A DNA stretch of 64,000 nt from Hypomesus transpacificus (GCF_021917145.1 NC_061064.1:1329185-1393184); one strand, 5' to 3'; counted from the stretch's first letter, positions 1 through 13,788 are shown. The notes: a model not told the origin generated them from the sequence alone. A program made the numbers and translations.

Positions 1-208
1 GGTGTGTGTGTGTGTGTGTGTGCGCCTGTGTGTGTGCGTGTGTGTGTCTGTGTGTGTGTGTGTGCCTGTGTGTGTGTCTGTGTGTGTCTGTGTGTGTGTG
101 TAGGTGTGTGTGTGTGCCTGTGTGTGTGAGTGTGTGTGTCTGTGTGTGTGCGTGTGTGTGCGCCTGTGTGTGTGCGTGTGTGTGTCTGTGTGTGTCTGTG
201 TGTGTGTG

Positions 209-249
<41 letters not shown>

Positions 250-324
250 CTGTGTGTGTGCGTGTGTGTGTCTGTGTGTGTGTGTGTGCCTGTGTGTGTG
301 TCTGTGTGTGTCTGTGTGTGTGTG

Positions 325-359
<35 letters not shown>
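1..359. repeat. Compound TG microsatellite/minisatellite
   Basis: Almost pure TG dinucleotides broken by regular interruptions (tgcgcctg, tgtgtctg, tgtaggtg) that recur as a higher-order pattern of roughly 100 bases. The long open frames across it are a product of the repeat and do not look like protein. The left end is cut by the window. Confidence 0.95.
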
Positions 360-3300
360 CTGCTCACAGACTGCCAGTGCTTGTCAGATGTCTCGACTCA
401 CCCGTATGTCATTAAAGGATTACTAGACTCACAATACCTAATTCTTTCATTTGTCTCAGGTCACAACCTGCCAACACTGCCTCTATTGTTTTCTTTTTGT
501 CCGCATGCAAATATCAAGGATCCACGTAAACACCTCAAAACAAAACACACATCAAGCTGAAAACTGAACTGTCAGTCAGAGTTCAGGAGCTAATCAGCTT
601 TATGGCCCCCTGAGATTCACCCCCTTTCTTCTGGAAGACAAAGCAAGCGAGCCGGCGGATGATGGAGAGATAGGATGATGGAGAGATAGGATGATGGGGG
701 TTTAATGGTAAATATGAGCAGAATATAAGTCAGCAGATAAAACAAGTCACTCAAAGTCATTTCCTCTCCATTTCACACACAGAGATCCAGTTCCATCTGG
801 AGCTGTCCGTCAGGCTGACTGGCAGCTAGGCCCTCTTCACTGATAACGCTGGAAAGCCTGAGCGTTCAATAAGTTATATCCTGTTTTCTATGATAATTAC
901 ACACACACCATGTGACTTTACTATTTTTGGAAAGTACCTCACATTGTGATGTGATGAATTCGAAAGAAAATATATAAACGACATATATAAACTGATTCCT
1001 GTACATTGTGGTTCCTATAGGCTCGCGTAAAGCTGGACTTGGTGTGACCAGAGACTAAAAATGTGAGAGAAGGAAAGAGAGAAAGCGAGAGAGAGACAGA
1101 GAGTAAGCACTGGGAGGAACAGCAGTGACTGCAAAGTGAGATAAACAGCCTGAACCCTGTAGCTATGCGGCAGCTTCCCTGCTTCCAGAGGGTTCTCTGA
1201 GACCGTGCCCATACATCAGTCGTTCCACGGTCGCTGTACTGATACCTCAGTAATGGGCCAGCCCCTCATTGGCTGAGAAGCCTCCTCATTGATCACGATT
1301 GGAGGGCGGGATGACGGCAGGGGCAGGACTAGTGGGCGGTCCTCGTCGTCATCTACAGGTGACACGTTTCCTCCGACAGGTGGGTTTGGCTCGCTGTGTC
1401 ACTTACGATATTAATGGGCCTGTTTGGCACCTCCTTCGCCTGGCTCCGTCTCTTCATCTGGCGCGCCAGACGCCAGTCTGCATTCATTGCACACAAGTCC
1501 ACGCTTGGAGCCACACAGCTGATGGCTGCAGTGTTTGCAGCAGCCGACTCAAACACGTGACCATACACGTCCCTCTCCATTCAAACAGCACGTGGACACT
1601 GGCATTTGTGCATTTGATGTTGGGTTAACCAATGATATCGTTTTAAAGTGGCAGGAAGTCTCCCGGTCATTGCTACATGTTGGATGCATTCTAGGAACTG
1701 CTCAGGGTACAGTTTACTAATCACAATAGACACCAATCCTAGACTCCATTTATTTTCCTTCACTGTAAAGCCGGTGAAAGGCTTCTGTTTCCCCGATCAC
1801 TTGAGCTTTAAAAGTCTTTGAGATTGAGATTGTCTGTTGAGCCATGCTCTCATTGTTCATGGTCTCTCAGGATTCACAGCACACATAGGCTAGATGTATG
1901 TCTCTGTATTTTACTCTTTCAGATCTATCATTTTCATTGCAGTGTTTATAAGCTATCTCCACACCAAAGGCCCCTCTTGCAGCCAGGATTGCTTTCCAGT
2001 CGATTGTGCCTGGACAATCACTGGTTCTATTATCATGAAGGCATTTCTTCATTTCTTCAGGTACAACAGGGTGAGACAGCAGCAGGAGATCTTTATTTAT
2101 TTTCCAGGAAAAAAAAAAAAAGGTTAATAAGAAGAGACATTGCCAAGGTCATTGCTTTCAAATTACAGTTAGCCTGATCTCAAATATCTCTTTTGTCAGC
2201 TGCAAGGGCAGGATAAATAGAGGCAGAGAGAATACCGGGCTTTCGTGAGGCCAAACACCACAAAAGATCCTTTCATTGAACCCTGCAGTCTTCTGTCACT
2301 GCGTGCTTCCTGAATGGAGCTTGGCTGCTGAGCCTTCACTAAACAGCATCTTCATTCTGCTGGAAGAACTCAGAGAGCCGACCTGTTATCATGACCAGGA
2401 CCAAGTCACAAAGGCCTCTATGTAAACCATGCTTGTGTCCAATGCATTTGTAAGTGACCTGTATGTCCGGTCGTTTTGATTTGAGTTTCTTTATCGTACA
2501 GCGGCACGCTACTGATGTATTACCTGAGCAAGATCACACAGGGCAGGACCACAGGCTGTTTACAGTGGAAAGAAGTACCGCTGAGAGAGACAGAGACACA
2601 GAGAGAGACAGAGAGGGGGAGAGAGAGAGGGGGGGGGGAGAGAGAGAGAGACAGAGAGAGAGAGGGGGGAAGAAAAAGGGAAAGAGGAATGGGGGGAGAG
2701 TGAAAGAGAAAGACAGATCGCAGCAGTAAAACCACACTTCCTGTATTTGTGTTGTCCGTGTTCAGAGAGATCCATCAGCAGAGTGAACCCAGCCCTCTCT
2801 CCCTCCACAACGCAATCACCCGAGGCTCTGTCAGCCACAAGGACACTCGCTGAGACAAAGCCTCCGTCCATCCATCCTGCCTCCATGCCAAGGGTAATCT
2901 TGTTCCCTGTTTGTCATATCGGAGACCACAATGAGAGGCGTCATCACTCTCTCCTGGGCCGACAAAGGCAGACAGTGATGGTGGACCGCAAGGGCCCGTC
3001 TGGGAATACAGATATGCTCATCTGCCCATCACCCAGTCCGGTTAAAGGGCTGGGCGGACAGGAACACAGTCCTGTTATCACTTTAATCCAGAGAGAAGAG
3101 AATGACCGTGTTTATCAGCGATGCCTGACACCATCACGATCTCTGAAACAGCCCACTGGTTCCCCTGGACGGAACTTTCTGACCCTCTCTGCAACACTAC
3201 ATCATCTTTAACGTCCTAGCTCTTCAGCTCCAACCTGACCTCACACAAGGTGCCATGTTTACTCTGATACGTACTGCCCTCTGCTGGTTGATCACAGAAC

Positions 3301-4140
3301 GTCAGAACAGTTTGCAACGTTTAAGGTCACTTTGAAACTTTAGCGCCTCGTAAGTTCGGTCCTCACACCAAATGAATAAACTGCAAATTATCAGTAGCAA
3401 AGAGCGGCCGTTCGAGGCGAACTATCTGTGACGTAAGATACATATTTATGAACCTGCTCAGCAGGCTCTAAGGCAAAGTTATATCCACCAAAAATGATCT
3501 CCCGACGCCATCTAGAGGGTGGTTTGCCCAAGTAAAAGTAAGTTACTGTACATAGTGGGAGTGAAAGCTGGCCTCACACGCGGGGGAGAGGCGTCTTTCT
3601 ATGACAACACAGAAGTATAACACATAGATTGCCAAAGTAGCAGAAAGTCGCTAGATTTGTGAAAAATCGCTAGATAAAATTTTGGGGTTGCTAGGGAATG
3701 TAAAAAATCAAAATCGCCTCATGGAGGAGTAGGATTATGTGAGAGTCTTAACATGAGAGGCCATCTTGGATGATTTGGGTTTTGACAATTGAAAAGAATA
3801 GTGTGGGGTCTGAGAAGGGTATGGTGTGCGGGCCTACAGGAGCCACTGTAGCATAGAATGTCTAATAATATATCCTTAAACAGGCTCTGACTGTAGTGCT
3901 CTGCGCAAAACCGGAAGTTGAAAGATGGCGCGGTCCGTTTCGCGCCATCGTACACTTTCCATAGAAATGAACGGGGATGCCATCTTTAAGGAGTCTACGG
4001 TAAAGGCAGGAGTGCTGCTACAAATGTAGGTGAAACGTTTGAAATGCCACCATCTAGTGTCCGAAAGCTGACACTGCAATTACATATCTATAGCTAGTTA
4101 AAATAAAAACGTACAAACACAAGACAAGCAAGACCAGCCA
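360..4140. other. No recognisable gene; low-complexity patches
   Basis: I see no conserved coding exon here. It contains a short GGATGATGGAGAGATA repeat near 660-700, a GA-rich tract (2580-2715) and short open frames, the longest at 2747-3211, none of which resembles a known family. Several phrases between 3480 and 4080, such as the CGCGCCATC segment near 3940, look like decayed interspersed repeat, but no ends can be drawn. It may be intergenic or belong to introns of a gene further left. Confidence 0.5.
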
Positions 4141-4863
4141 GGATTTTTAAAGAAAATTGAACATTTTAATGGAAACTGAAATCGTGAACACAAGTTTTTT
4201 TAATTAAATGTATTACATTGGTTTTGAATTTGGAGGGTTATCATGCTTAAAAAAAAAACAAAAAAAAACATTTAGGTATTTGTAATGAGATGCATTGGTT
4301 AAATTCAGAAAAAAAAGAAAAAAAATCATGCTGCTGCCTTGGAAAATTCTGAGGGTGTCAACTGACCAGGAGCAGACTAGTAACGGCAGGCACAACAGCC
4401 ACGAGAAACGAAGATGTGCTTCATCTGTGATTCTCAAACACACCTCTCAGCTTTAGCACATAACCTCTCAGACACAAGCAAGACTCACATTTCCCTTGTC
4501 CCTATCACAGAGAGAGGTGTGAGTTCACAGATCACTTTTCGATGCCATAAACCGTAAAGGCTACCCCCCCATACACACAATATGCTTTTTACAACAAACA
4601 TGGGCAACAAGAAATAAGAGAAAAGTCCAAATGGAACACAAACATACAGTCCAGCTTTTCCCCGTTACAGTTGAAAACTGCGTGAAGAAGCAGCACTTTC
4701 GGTATTTGTTATGTCTATTATATATTGTTTTTCTTTTAGTATTTGTCTACACTCATACCATCATACACCCATAGTGACATTCAGCTGCTACAGTTGAGAC
4801 AACACTCACAGGAACACACGCCTGGCTTAACCCCATTAGGTACTCCCTCTGGTTGGCTCTCTC

Positions 4864-4864
<1 letters not shown>

Positions 4865-4912
<48 letters not shown>
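4865..4912. repeat. Poly(C) tract, 48 bases
   Basis: Uninterrupted run of 48 C on the plus strand, read as G48 in a minus-strand nufip2 transcript. It lies inside the probable nufip2 3' UTR, 248 bases from a complementary G34 run. Confidence 0.95.
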
Positions 4913-4915
<3 letters not shown>

Positions 4916-5063
4916 TAGGGGAGCGACAGTCACCGTACCCCAACATCTAGTGTACCTTTTGGCGAATGTGTAATAAGAGTTATTATACTGGACTTCAACA
5001 CGCTCGCCCAACTTTAACACCAAAAAACCAAGAGCCTCGCCAACACAAAACCAGGGTCCGACT

Positions 5064-5069
<6 letters not shown>

Positions 5070-5094
<25 letters not shown>

Positions 5095-5101
5095 ACACAC
5101 A
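5070..5101. repeat. GCAC/CA microsatellite
   Basis: Seven tetranucleotide GCAC units followed by CA units, between the poly(C) and poly(G) tracts. Confidence 0.9.
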
Positions 5102-5158
5102 CCACAACTGTTGGAGGAAATGCTTCAAAAACTCATTCACAAGAACTTAAGGAGGGTG

Positions 5159-5160
<2 letters not shown>

Positions 5161-5194
<34 letters not shown>
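5161..5194. repeat. Poly(G) tract, 34 bases
   Basis: Uninterrupted run of 34 G on the plus strand, C34 in a minus-strand transcript. It is complementary to the C48 tract at 4865-4912. Confidence 0.95.
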
Positions 5195-5195
<1 letters not shown>

Positions 5196-6418
5196 AACTA
5201 AGGGGTACTATTGCCATTGGCCACAAGATATAAACATTGAGGCTCTAAAATGAAAGTTATAATTCAGCCACAATAATAACTAAGTAGTCTAACAGGTTTT
5301 TCAAACGGTATGACATCTTAATTCTCCCTATAATTTTCTTTTGAAGCAAAGTAGTTTCGTTCTAATTGTGCATCTATGAATAAATTAAGTGACAATTCAA
5401 AAATAAACTCAGCTTCCCCCCCCCTTTTCTTTTTTTTTCTTTCTTTTTTTTTTTTTTTTAAACAAAGACATAAAAGTTAATACATTAATGCGTTAGAACA
5501 AATCAAACAAATAAATTGAAAGATGTGCTACTTTACACCTTGGACAAATAGCTGAGTATCCCAGCTAACAGTTTTCATTAACATGAAGACAACTTGAAGA
5601 ATGATTGCAGGTAAATGATTTTCAAGCCATGACATTTGCATTAATAACTCCTAAATACAATAAGTCTTTCAGTTTCTTCCATTCCAGTGAAAGGAAGCAA
5701 AATTATAGCAGTCAGGAAATTTGAAGAGCAACTGTCTTAGAAATGTTTAAAAAAAGGAGCGAAGAGACACATGGCACAGATACAATTTGGAAGCAATTTA
5801 AAAAATTAACATTATCAAAAATCACTGGTATAAGTATACTTTTCTCACAGGCACCTGAACATGAATCATAAGAGGGGAACCTTGCATATTATTTGAAGAA
5901 CACATTTTAGCGTGCATACTCCCAAACATCCTGGCCACAAGGCTCCACTCATCTCGAACCCTTGGTGGCCTTCAGCAACATCCTTAAAGGGTTGGGGGGG
6001 GGGGGGGCAGGGGTAAAAGAGGTGAAAATACAGCCAGAATCCTCATGTTAATGCTTTTCTGTACCCACATGAAGTAAGCTAACACACTCACTCACATAAT
6101 AAGTACTCCACTATCAAGAACCTGCTTTTGGTTTACAGATTGCAAGACTAAAGTAATAGGCAAAGCTATTATATTTAGATGCATATTCAAAAATACCCAT
6201 TTTGATTTGCTAAGTGCTTTAAAATATGGGGGCCGAAGTGGGCCACATTTGTGATACTCCATGTGCAGAACAAGAATCTGCTCAAATGCAATTGTTTATA
6301 ACAGAAGAGAACACTTCTTATAAAATCAATACACACAACTCTGTCAGGACTGTCCATAACACACACCAACACTTAACCGCTGACAGGTCACCTGTTGTAC
6401 AGTAAGAGGCAAAAACAT

Positions 6419-6475
6419 GGATCCACTCAGGAGCAGAGGATCCACTCAGGAGCAGAGGATCCACTCAGAAACAGA
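6419..6475. repeat. 19-bp tandem repeat, three copies
   Basis: Unit GGATCCACTCAGGAGCAGA repeated three times, the last copy diverged. It lies in the probable nufip2 3' UTR. A plain (GT)n run also occurs at about 6907-6930. Confidence 0.85.
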
Positions 6476-8496
6476 GGAGACAAAAGGGTTTGGGCTTACT
6501 GATTCCCCCCCATGGGGGTTTATGAATGTTGAACATTTCAAGGGAACTTGGTCAAGTTCTTTCATGAACTGCGCATGGACAGAGACCATTTAAGAGACAG
6601 AGACATAACCTCTGGTTATATAATCATAACCTCTGGTTGTATAAACTATGTCCAAACTGTTGAACTACGCAAAGCAGACCCAGTAGTAACATTTCCCACA
6701 CAGCGGATAAGACAAATAAAAACACGCATACACTACTGCATGTGTGACTTCCACTGGCTTACTCTGCAGCCGTAAGACATTTGACAGTTTGAGCTAAACC
6801 ACTTGGACACACACAGCGTACGATGAATGTAAACCAAGCCTTTTGAATCCCACAGGTCTACCCTCTGCAGGTGATCTCAGAGAAACCTGTGTGTAGCACG
6901 TAGCCAGTGTGTGTGTGTGTGTGTGTGTGTAGCAGTGGTGTGTGAGACTTCTTTGACGTTCCTCATCACTCTGCACGCTGTGATGTGAAAACACAAGAGG
7001 ACACAACAAGGAAGTGCAGATGAACTCCTGCCATTGCATATTAACAGGCCTGACTCTTAGCTACTGTAAACCGAGGAGAAGCGTTTCAACCCATGACTGA
7101 CAGGTCATCTGAACCGAACAAGGACCACATTTTTCATTTAAGGGTTGACACCAGAGCACAACAGAATACTTAACTAAGGGAATCTGTGTGGACAAACAGC
7201 TTCAGAGCTTCGTCGCTCCAAAGCTTAGCGTTAAGGCCAGCTGCTTGCATGATGCGCCCCTCAGCAAGCTTAACATTTTGGTTTTTAGTCACAGCTCATT
7301 CGAGTATTCCTAAGTCTCATTCTGGGTGTGAGCTGGTCAAACGTTGGGCATCCCACTAGACCGGCGGAAAACAACATGGCTTCACCGACACTACCTGACT
7401 GACATTTTATATTTCTGTATTTATCTTTGTTTTTCTGAAAAATATCAACAGCCTATAGCCATTCTCGAAAGGAGTATTTCATGTCCTCACATATCGGTTT
7501 GTAATTAAAAGATAAAAACAATTAGTTTACATAAAGTGCTATTAATCCACACATCTAAATCACTGAATACCATGGAAGAGGAACTTGTGAGTCAGACTTC
7601 CTCCCATGGCTAAAACCACCCCAGTGAAACATGGTGGTTCCACACCCACAGGTCTCCGTCCACAACACAACGTGCAGCTCGAGGTCAGCCAGCACCAGCT
7701 CAGGTAGTGTGGAAACTCATCTTACAAGTGTGGAGAAAAGCATGTCAGCAAAACTCAAAACCATCACCTTAATCTCCTAAACGTTCATGACCGCCCAAAA
7801 GAGAGAACTAGGGACATTTTTACACACTGCCCAAGATTGGAAGTAGAAGTTACCTGCGAGTAACTGGTATCACAACTGTTGTCATGGTCAGGGTCATCGG
7901 ACAGTATTGCTTTTTGTCTGTAATCTTTGCTTCGCGTTATAACAGTACTGTCAATTATCATCAACAACTCGTTTATCTACACCAGTAAAAGACGTGCAAC
8001 AAAATCGTAATACCTACAAAAAGATTAAAGACCAACGTAGAGATGGCATGAAATATTAACATAACAGGTACATTAGAAAAATGAAAAATAAGTCTCCGTG
8101 CTAAGATAACAAGCAACAAAAAGTGGTGTATGCAAATGTAGCCAAAATAATAGCATAGGACTCAGGCCTCTCTACAGACTAAACACAGCAAATCCTCCCC
8201 CTGAAAGAGAACACGTAGCCCTTGCTCCATAACAAGTCATTTTATGGTTCTTCCAGAACTAGTCTCATGAAAGTTCTTTGAAACTAATCTCAAGTTGAAG
8301 AGGAAATCAACCACTATAGTAAAATAACTGATGCCACCAAATATGTGGATTGATTAAATCATAAGGGCTTAAGAAAAAGAAAGAAAAAGATACATAGGTT
8401 AATTTCCCCAAATAAGGACTAGTTCTACCAATGTCCTGGTGTCAGGTTGCTCCGCACACATATCACCAGATGCCGACCTGGCTGAGTGTTAGTGCC

Positions 8497-8570
8497 CTGA
8501 CCCTCCCAGCCCTGACCCTCCCAGCCCTGACCCTCCCAGCCCTGACCCTCCCAGCCCTGACGCTCTCCCA
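8497..8570. repeat. 15-bp tandem repeat CCCTGACCCTCCCAG
   Basis: Four near-identical copies of the 15-mer plus a diverged fifth, in the probable nufip2 3' UTR. An apparent minus-strand open frame here (GQGWE repeats) is a product of the repeat. Confidence 0.9.
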
Positions 8571-9122
8571 GGCCTGATGCTTGTCTGCACGTGGGAGCAT
8601 CACACGGTGGTTCACATCTCATCGTACAGGACAAACAAAAATAGTGTCAAAACAAAAACACACCCCAGAGTCAATATTCTGGACGCACGCTAAAGAAATG
8701 AAGACCAATGCTTTCAGTTGTCGTTCAACCCTAAACCTTGTCAAGCTTCCTGCCTGGTAGCACCAGCTCACACTCCAGGCGTTCTTCACCGATTCACTTC
8801 TCTCACAATGGATTCACAATTGTACATATTGATGTGTATGCATAAACTAGGATATACCCAGGATGTACGTTTGAACGCATAGAGAAATAAAATGATTGAG
8901 GCATCCTACAGTGAGACAAGAGTCACCACAGTTCGACAGGTTCAAGGCTGGAGGGGGGCTCTGTTCCTTTCACGCCCAGAGAAGGAACACACACCAAGGT
9001 CTGTCACAGCTGAAAGTGTCAAGAGTCTGTTCAAGTTGGAGGCAACAGCCCTCTCACAGCAAGGGTACTGGTCCTTTCGTAGTTCCAAACTCCGGCACAC
9101 AATTTTCTTCCCAATACCTTGA

Positions 9123-9128
9123 TTTATT
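9123..9128 (-). terminator. Candidate proximal polyadenylation signal of nufip2
   Basis: TTTATT on the plus strand gives AATAAA on the minus strand, about 250 bases after the nufip2 stop codon. It could make a short 3' UTR isoform. The region down to about 4150, with ATTAAA matches near 4160-4205, could be a long isoform; human NUFIP2 is known for a long 3' UTR. Which one is used cannot be told from sequence. Confidence 0.4.
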
Positions 9129-9375
9129 TCACAATGTCTTCAACCTCCCTCCTCGTCTTCAATTTGTTTTTCGATCAGATGACCCCCCATCAACCCCCAA
9201 AAATGTGAGTCCATTATCCCACAGAAAGTCTGTCACACACGTACACACACACACACACACTCGACCATCGTTCTCAGTTCTCTCTCACTCTGTTTTGTTT
9301 TTGAAAGCAATCCCAACTGCCGTGCTTGTGACCGTAGCACTGAGCCAGTCGCTGGCTTCGTGTCCACATTCTCCC

Positions 9376-12300
9376 TCACTGGTCTGGTGCACGCTGGGGC
9401 TCATCGTAAAGCACGACTCGATTTGGATCTGGGGATGGAAAAAGAAAAACACAGGGTTGATAAGTCAGTGAGTTGATACTTTTTGTTGTTTGGTTTGTTA
9501 GCATAACATACAACAACATAAATACATATAAAATAAGTAAATGGGTCAGAGTCCCATACCTTGTTTTTGCAAACTTAAGATGTATCCCATTTCTGTAGGA
9601 CAAAGACACAAACATGGATTATGATAACTGACATGTCAAACTGTTTTACATCCAAGACCAGACCAATAAAAGTAGGTTGAAAGAGAGCTAGAAGGAAATA
9701 TGAACATTTCAGAGATTCATCAAATTTCACTTATAATCAAACAAAGACAACTAGACACTCATTTCAATTTCAAGCGAGTAGATTACAAATTACCTTTAGT
9801 GTGATAATTAACAGCAGCTTTAAGATCAAACGACCCCCAGCTACACCTTCGATCCAGGCTCCTGAGCCGGGCCTGCACCTTGGAAAGCCCCGACTCCAGG
9901 GTGGTCAACGACGACTGGACCGTCTCAGCAGTCGGTTTACAGGAAGCAGCCTGCGATGCAGCCAGACTCTTAGCCTCGCCCTTTGACTTGTCGAGGCCAG
10001 CATGATGAAGGCCGGCTCCTTCTTCCCTCGCCCCTGAAGCAGGGCAGGAAACAGTGGACACACCACCGGGGGTACTAGTCCGTCTGTCCAGGTCTACAGT
10101 AACGCTGGCAGGCTCGGGGCTAGGGGAGCTTGCGTCAGGACATGGCTGGTCTGCAGCGACAGTACACTCCCCTTGAAAAGTGACCGGCAGGGCCTTCCCC
10201 TCCCCACGCTGCTGGCCGCCTCCTCCCTCAGCTCCCATGTTGGGCTCGTTGATGAAAGAGAGACCCCACTGATTGTGGAAGATTTCTCCCAGGCCCTTCT
10301 GATGTGTCTGAGACGCTGGGTTGTCCACTTGACGTGCACTGGGGAGCACAGGTTGCATATTTAAAGGGTTTAAGGGAATGAAAAGAGTACACTTCCTCGT
10401 TTCAAAAGCTGCTGCGGGATTGATTGAGGAGCTACAGTTACTGTCCGAAGAAGATGCTACGTTCTCGCCGCAGGGGAGAGAGTGGGCTGGTGGGATACTA
10501 CTAGCAGCAGAAGCAAAGAAGGTACCACCAGACGGGACGCCGTTTCCATCTCCAGAAATGGGTCCGTTAGTAAAGCTAGCTGAGGTGATGGTTTTCATAG
10601 CAGACATGGGGACCTGTGACAGTCTGATAGGTGCCTGAGGAGCCAGCGACTCTCCTCCAGCTTGCGCTGGCTTGTTTAGGTTTTCCTTCACTTTACTTGC
10701 ATAACTGATCTTGGGCACGATTTTAGCACTGCTATTGTCCACAGGAAACACTGGAGGAGGCTTAAACAAAGTCCAAGAATCCTCTTTAGTTGAGGAAGAG
10801 AGCTTGGCTTTGGTCCGGTCCTCAAACCTTTTACCAGAAGCGCCTGCTGTCTTACTGTCAGAGTCTTTCCTCTGCAGGTCTCCCCTCGCGTCCTCAGGAA
10901 CCGCTGTCCGTCTGGGTAGTGTGTGGACGTCTGCTTTATGGGCTGACTTGGTGCCGTAGGGTCTGGGGCCGGCCCCGGGGTCGCACGCCTCAGGGTCGCA
11001 CGCCTCAGGGCTGGACGCCTCAGATTCGGCCGAGGCGCAGCCGTGCTGCATGTCTCTGTTCCCGTCTCTCGTCACATTCTCACAGGTCTTGATGCCGTTC
11101 CTTCCACCCCTGCGTCTCTTAGGAGTGGTGTATCCACCTTCAGACCCGCTGCCGTCGTGGTCAGGGGCGGGGTCGCCGGAGAAACCGTTGGTGATATAAA
11201 CAGAGTTCACCTCCCCGTTCTGTAGCGAAGCCGAGTCGTTCTTTTCCGATTCCTGACCCTCACAGTGGTGGACGTCCAAGGCCCGGGCCTTGTCATCACT
11301 AGTCATCGTCTTAGTCTGGACCAAGCCGCTCGCGGGTGGAGCAGAGGAGTAAACCTTTTGTGTCGACTTCTGTCTCGCGTTGGCATTTGTCAAATGTCTG
11401 TTACCATTGTTTGTGGTGGCGTGTGCGGTACCAGCTGTGTGATCTGCAGACTGGATCCTTTCCCCCCCAACATCACTGGGGTTTAATTTGCCATTTCCTA
11501 AGAATACAAAATATTACAAACAAATTAGTTGAAATGACCCAACCCTCATCTGTTAGTCTGTACATTTCTCAGTAGTATAGACTCATTGTCCAGGTCAGGA
11601 AAAGTCCACCATGTTAGAGTTGTCAAAGTACAAACTATATTACATTGATTGAAAAGTTTAGTTGATTAAGTAATGTAATTAAGATGATCAATTCTAAATT
11701 AATGTTAGCCAACAAGTCCCAATGGGAATTAAGTCATTATTGTTAAGCTACATTTGGTAACTGGTAAGGTGGTTGCCGTTTTAAGTCGTTTATTGTAATA
11801 AACTAATTTATACTAATAAACTTGTTCAGATGTGCAAAACAAAAAATATCCTTCGTGACATGGGGGCATGCATTTACAAAGTGTTCTTAGCAAACGTTGA
11901 ATTGCTAGCTGACTCCTTGTTTCGTAAGCTTCATGCACATTCATGTTAACTATTTGTGTAAGATCGAAATGTTTGCGTGGCTTCAAGGTTGGTGGCCAGC
12001 CAAGATAGGACTAGGAGATGCAACAGGCCTACTGTGCCTAACCTCAGCTAGCGAGGAAGCTACTGGTTGCAGGCAGCTAGCGCTGGCTAGTTCATATTCG
12101 CTAGTCGGTCTACCGTTTATCACAAATAAAACTCGCATAATAATGAATATTTAATGAAAACATGTAGCTGAGGATAAAGAATAGGCCGTTAAATAGATGC
12201 ATTCCGACTTGAATCTTATAGACACAGTGCACACTGTCAGCTAGCCAGCTAAATAACTGGGATTGGTAGTGAGCTAGCTAGCTAGCATTCATGTTGTAAC

Positions 12301-12967
12301 ATGGCCGACAGGAAAAGGCAGCAGAACATTCCAGTGGAGCCGGCTTGTTAGCCAGCCGAACACGAATCCGTTTTAAAAGTAGTTCAATGCATCTTTACAT
12401 TCTTAGGACAGCCATATATAAACACGTGTAACAATTGTAAGCATATATATGGACAAATTAATTTGTTGATGGAATTGTTAACGGGGTAAAATGGCAAAAA
12501 CTGGGTGGCGAATACTCGGTGCACAAGGTCAATCCCCCATCTGTCAAATCACCAGTGACAGCTGTCACGCTATGTTCACCCCAACCACAACTAGCAGCAT
12601 CATGTCAGGTTTACTTTTGTCTAACCACTTAAAAAAACTACGTGGTGTTATTTTACGCTAACAGCCATTACACTTTAACGTTTGTTACAACGATGACAGC
12701 TAGCTGGCAGGTCATTTCGACTGGCTTAGTCATTGACGCTAGCCACTAGCTAAGTGTTAGCTAGCTAGCCACAGCTAGCTGATCAGCCTGCTGACTGGCT
12801 GGCTAACTTTTCCGGATGGCCCAACCTGTTTTCTTCGTCTGCGTTTCCTGATCCTGGAAGTGGATCTGCTCATTTTTTATAGACGTTTTCAATTGAATGG
12901 GACTTCTTTCTTCTCCATGGGGGTGATATCGTCTCTCTTGTGCCCGGACTTTGGGCTGTTCCTCCAT
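9376..12967 (-). CDS. nufip2: NUFIP2 homologue (FMR1-interacting protein 2)
   Basis: Four coding exons: 12967-12826, 11497-9794, 9592-9560 and 9428-9376, 1932 nt or 643 residues. NUFIP2 proteins bind RNA and the fragile-X protein FMRP and associate with ribosomes and stress granules (family knowledge). Recognisable blocks include the GSGSEGGYTTPKRRR segment, KEDSWTLFKPPPVFPVDNSS, PKISYASKVKENLNK, LSQVPMSAMK, NQWGLSFINEP and WGSFDLKAAVNYHTK. A 33-base microexon gives EMGYILSLQKQ, and the last exon ends in a proline/acid tail closing with APDQ, as in human. I chose the ATG at 12967 because the family begins MEE; an in-frame ATG at 13063 would add 32 residues without similarity. The histidine-rich N-terminus of the mammalian protein is missing. 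Splice phases agree at all three junctions. The protein is mostly low-complexity and probably disordered. Confidence 0.95.
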
Positions 12968-13788
12968 TGAAGTGTAATAGAATATCCGACTGCTTCCACC
13001 AGCAGTGTCTGCAGAGTAGAAGACTGCCGATGGGAAACTAGAGTCGGCTGTAGAATCACCCAATCAACGACAGTGTAAAACGGAAGCTATTTGAGGCCCA
13101 TGAATACGTCAGCAGAATGTCTAAAAAGTATCAAAGCTACTATTTTGGGTGGACCCCACCCCTCTCTCGAAATCCAATGAGTTGGGACGTGTTTGGTTGT
13201 TCTCAGAAAACAGGCATGTTATAGAGTAGACAACCGAATTCTGTAATCTGGGCGCAGTGTCGTGTTTCCACCAGTGTGAGTCAGAATGGTCTGGACTCTA
13301 AGAAGCTTGTTGAATAGTTTAAGTCCAAAGTCTATTAAAGTCATCCTTTTGGTCGCACCCTGCTGAAAGGTGATTTGATGATTTGGTACAGATCTCTACG
13401 CGTTAGTTGGATAAAAGCGAATGGTTGTTTTGCTCTGAAGTCACTAGATGGTGCCCTAGTTATGAGTCTTCAATCCCCCTACTTGGTGTGTAGTCACATT
13501 CGCAGCGCCTCACATCTAAATAAAGCCGCCAACATGCACATCTCAGACGGGGGTGGGTCTCGCATTGCTAAAATAGAAATAAGAGTAAGCAAACAACTTT
13601 AGTCTAAAAACATACATCTGGATTTATTTGCATAATTTGCAACACACATTATCGGTTGTGACTCAGTAAATATATTGCACGTAACCTACAATACACCTAC
13701 CCATAGAAGTGATAATAGCTGATGATACAAGTTTAGACATATTAGCATAGAAATTCGAATCACCCACTCCTATTTCATCTCCTCTCCT
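12968..13788. other. nufip2 upstream/promoter region, no coding sequence seen
   Basis: Sequence upstream of the nufip2 start. It must hold the minus-strand promoter and 5' UTR. No TATA box in a convincing position and no conserved open frame were found. Confidence 0.4.

Noticed and set aside
6-560. Long open frame rich in Cys and Val at the left edge
   Set aside because: Pure translation of the TG microsatellite; all frames show the same pattern.
2747-3211. 154-codon open frame on the plus strand
   Set aside because: Composition is ordinary but there is no recognisable family, splice context or conservation clue; could be chance.
8425-8634. Minus-strand frame with GQGWE repeats
   Set aside because: Translation of the 15-bp repeat in the nufip2 3' UTR.
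12968-13063. Upstream in-frame ATG for nufip2 at 13063
   Set aside because: Would add 32 residues with no family similarity; the family start MEE lies at 12967.
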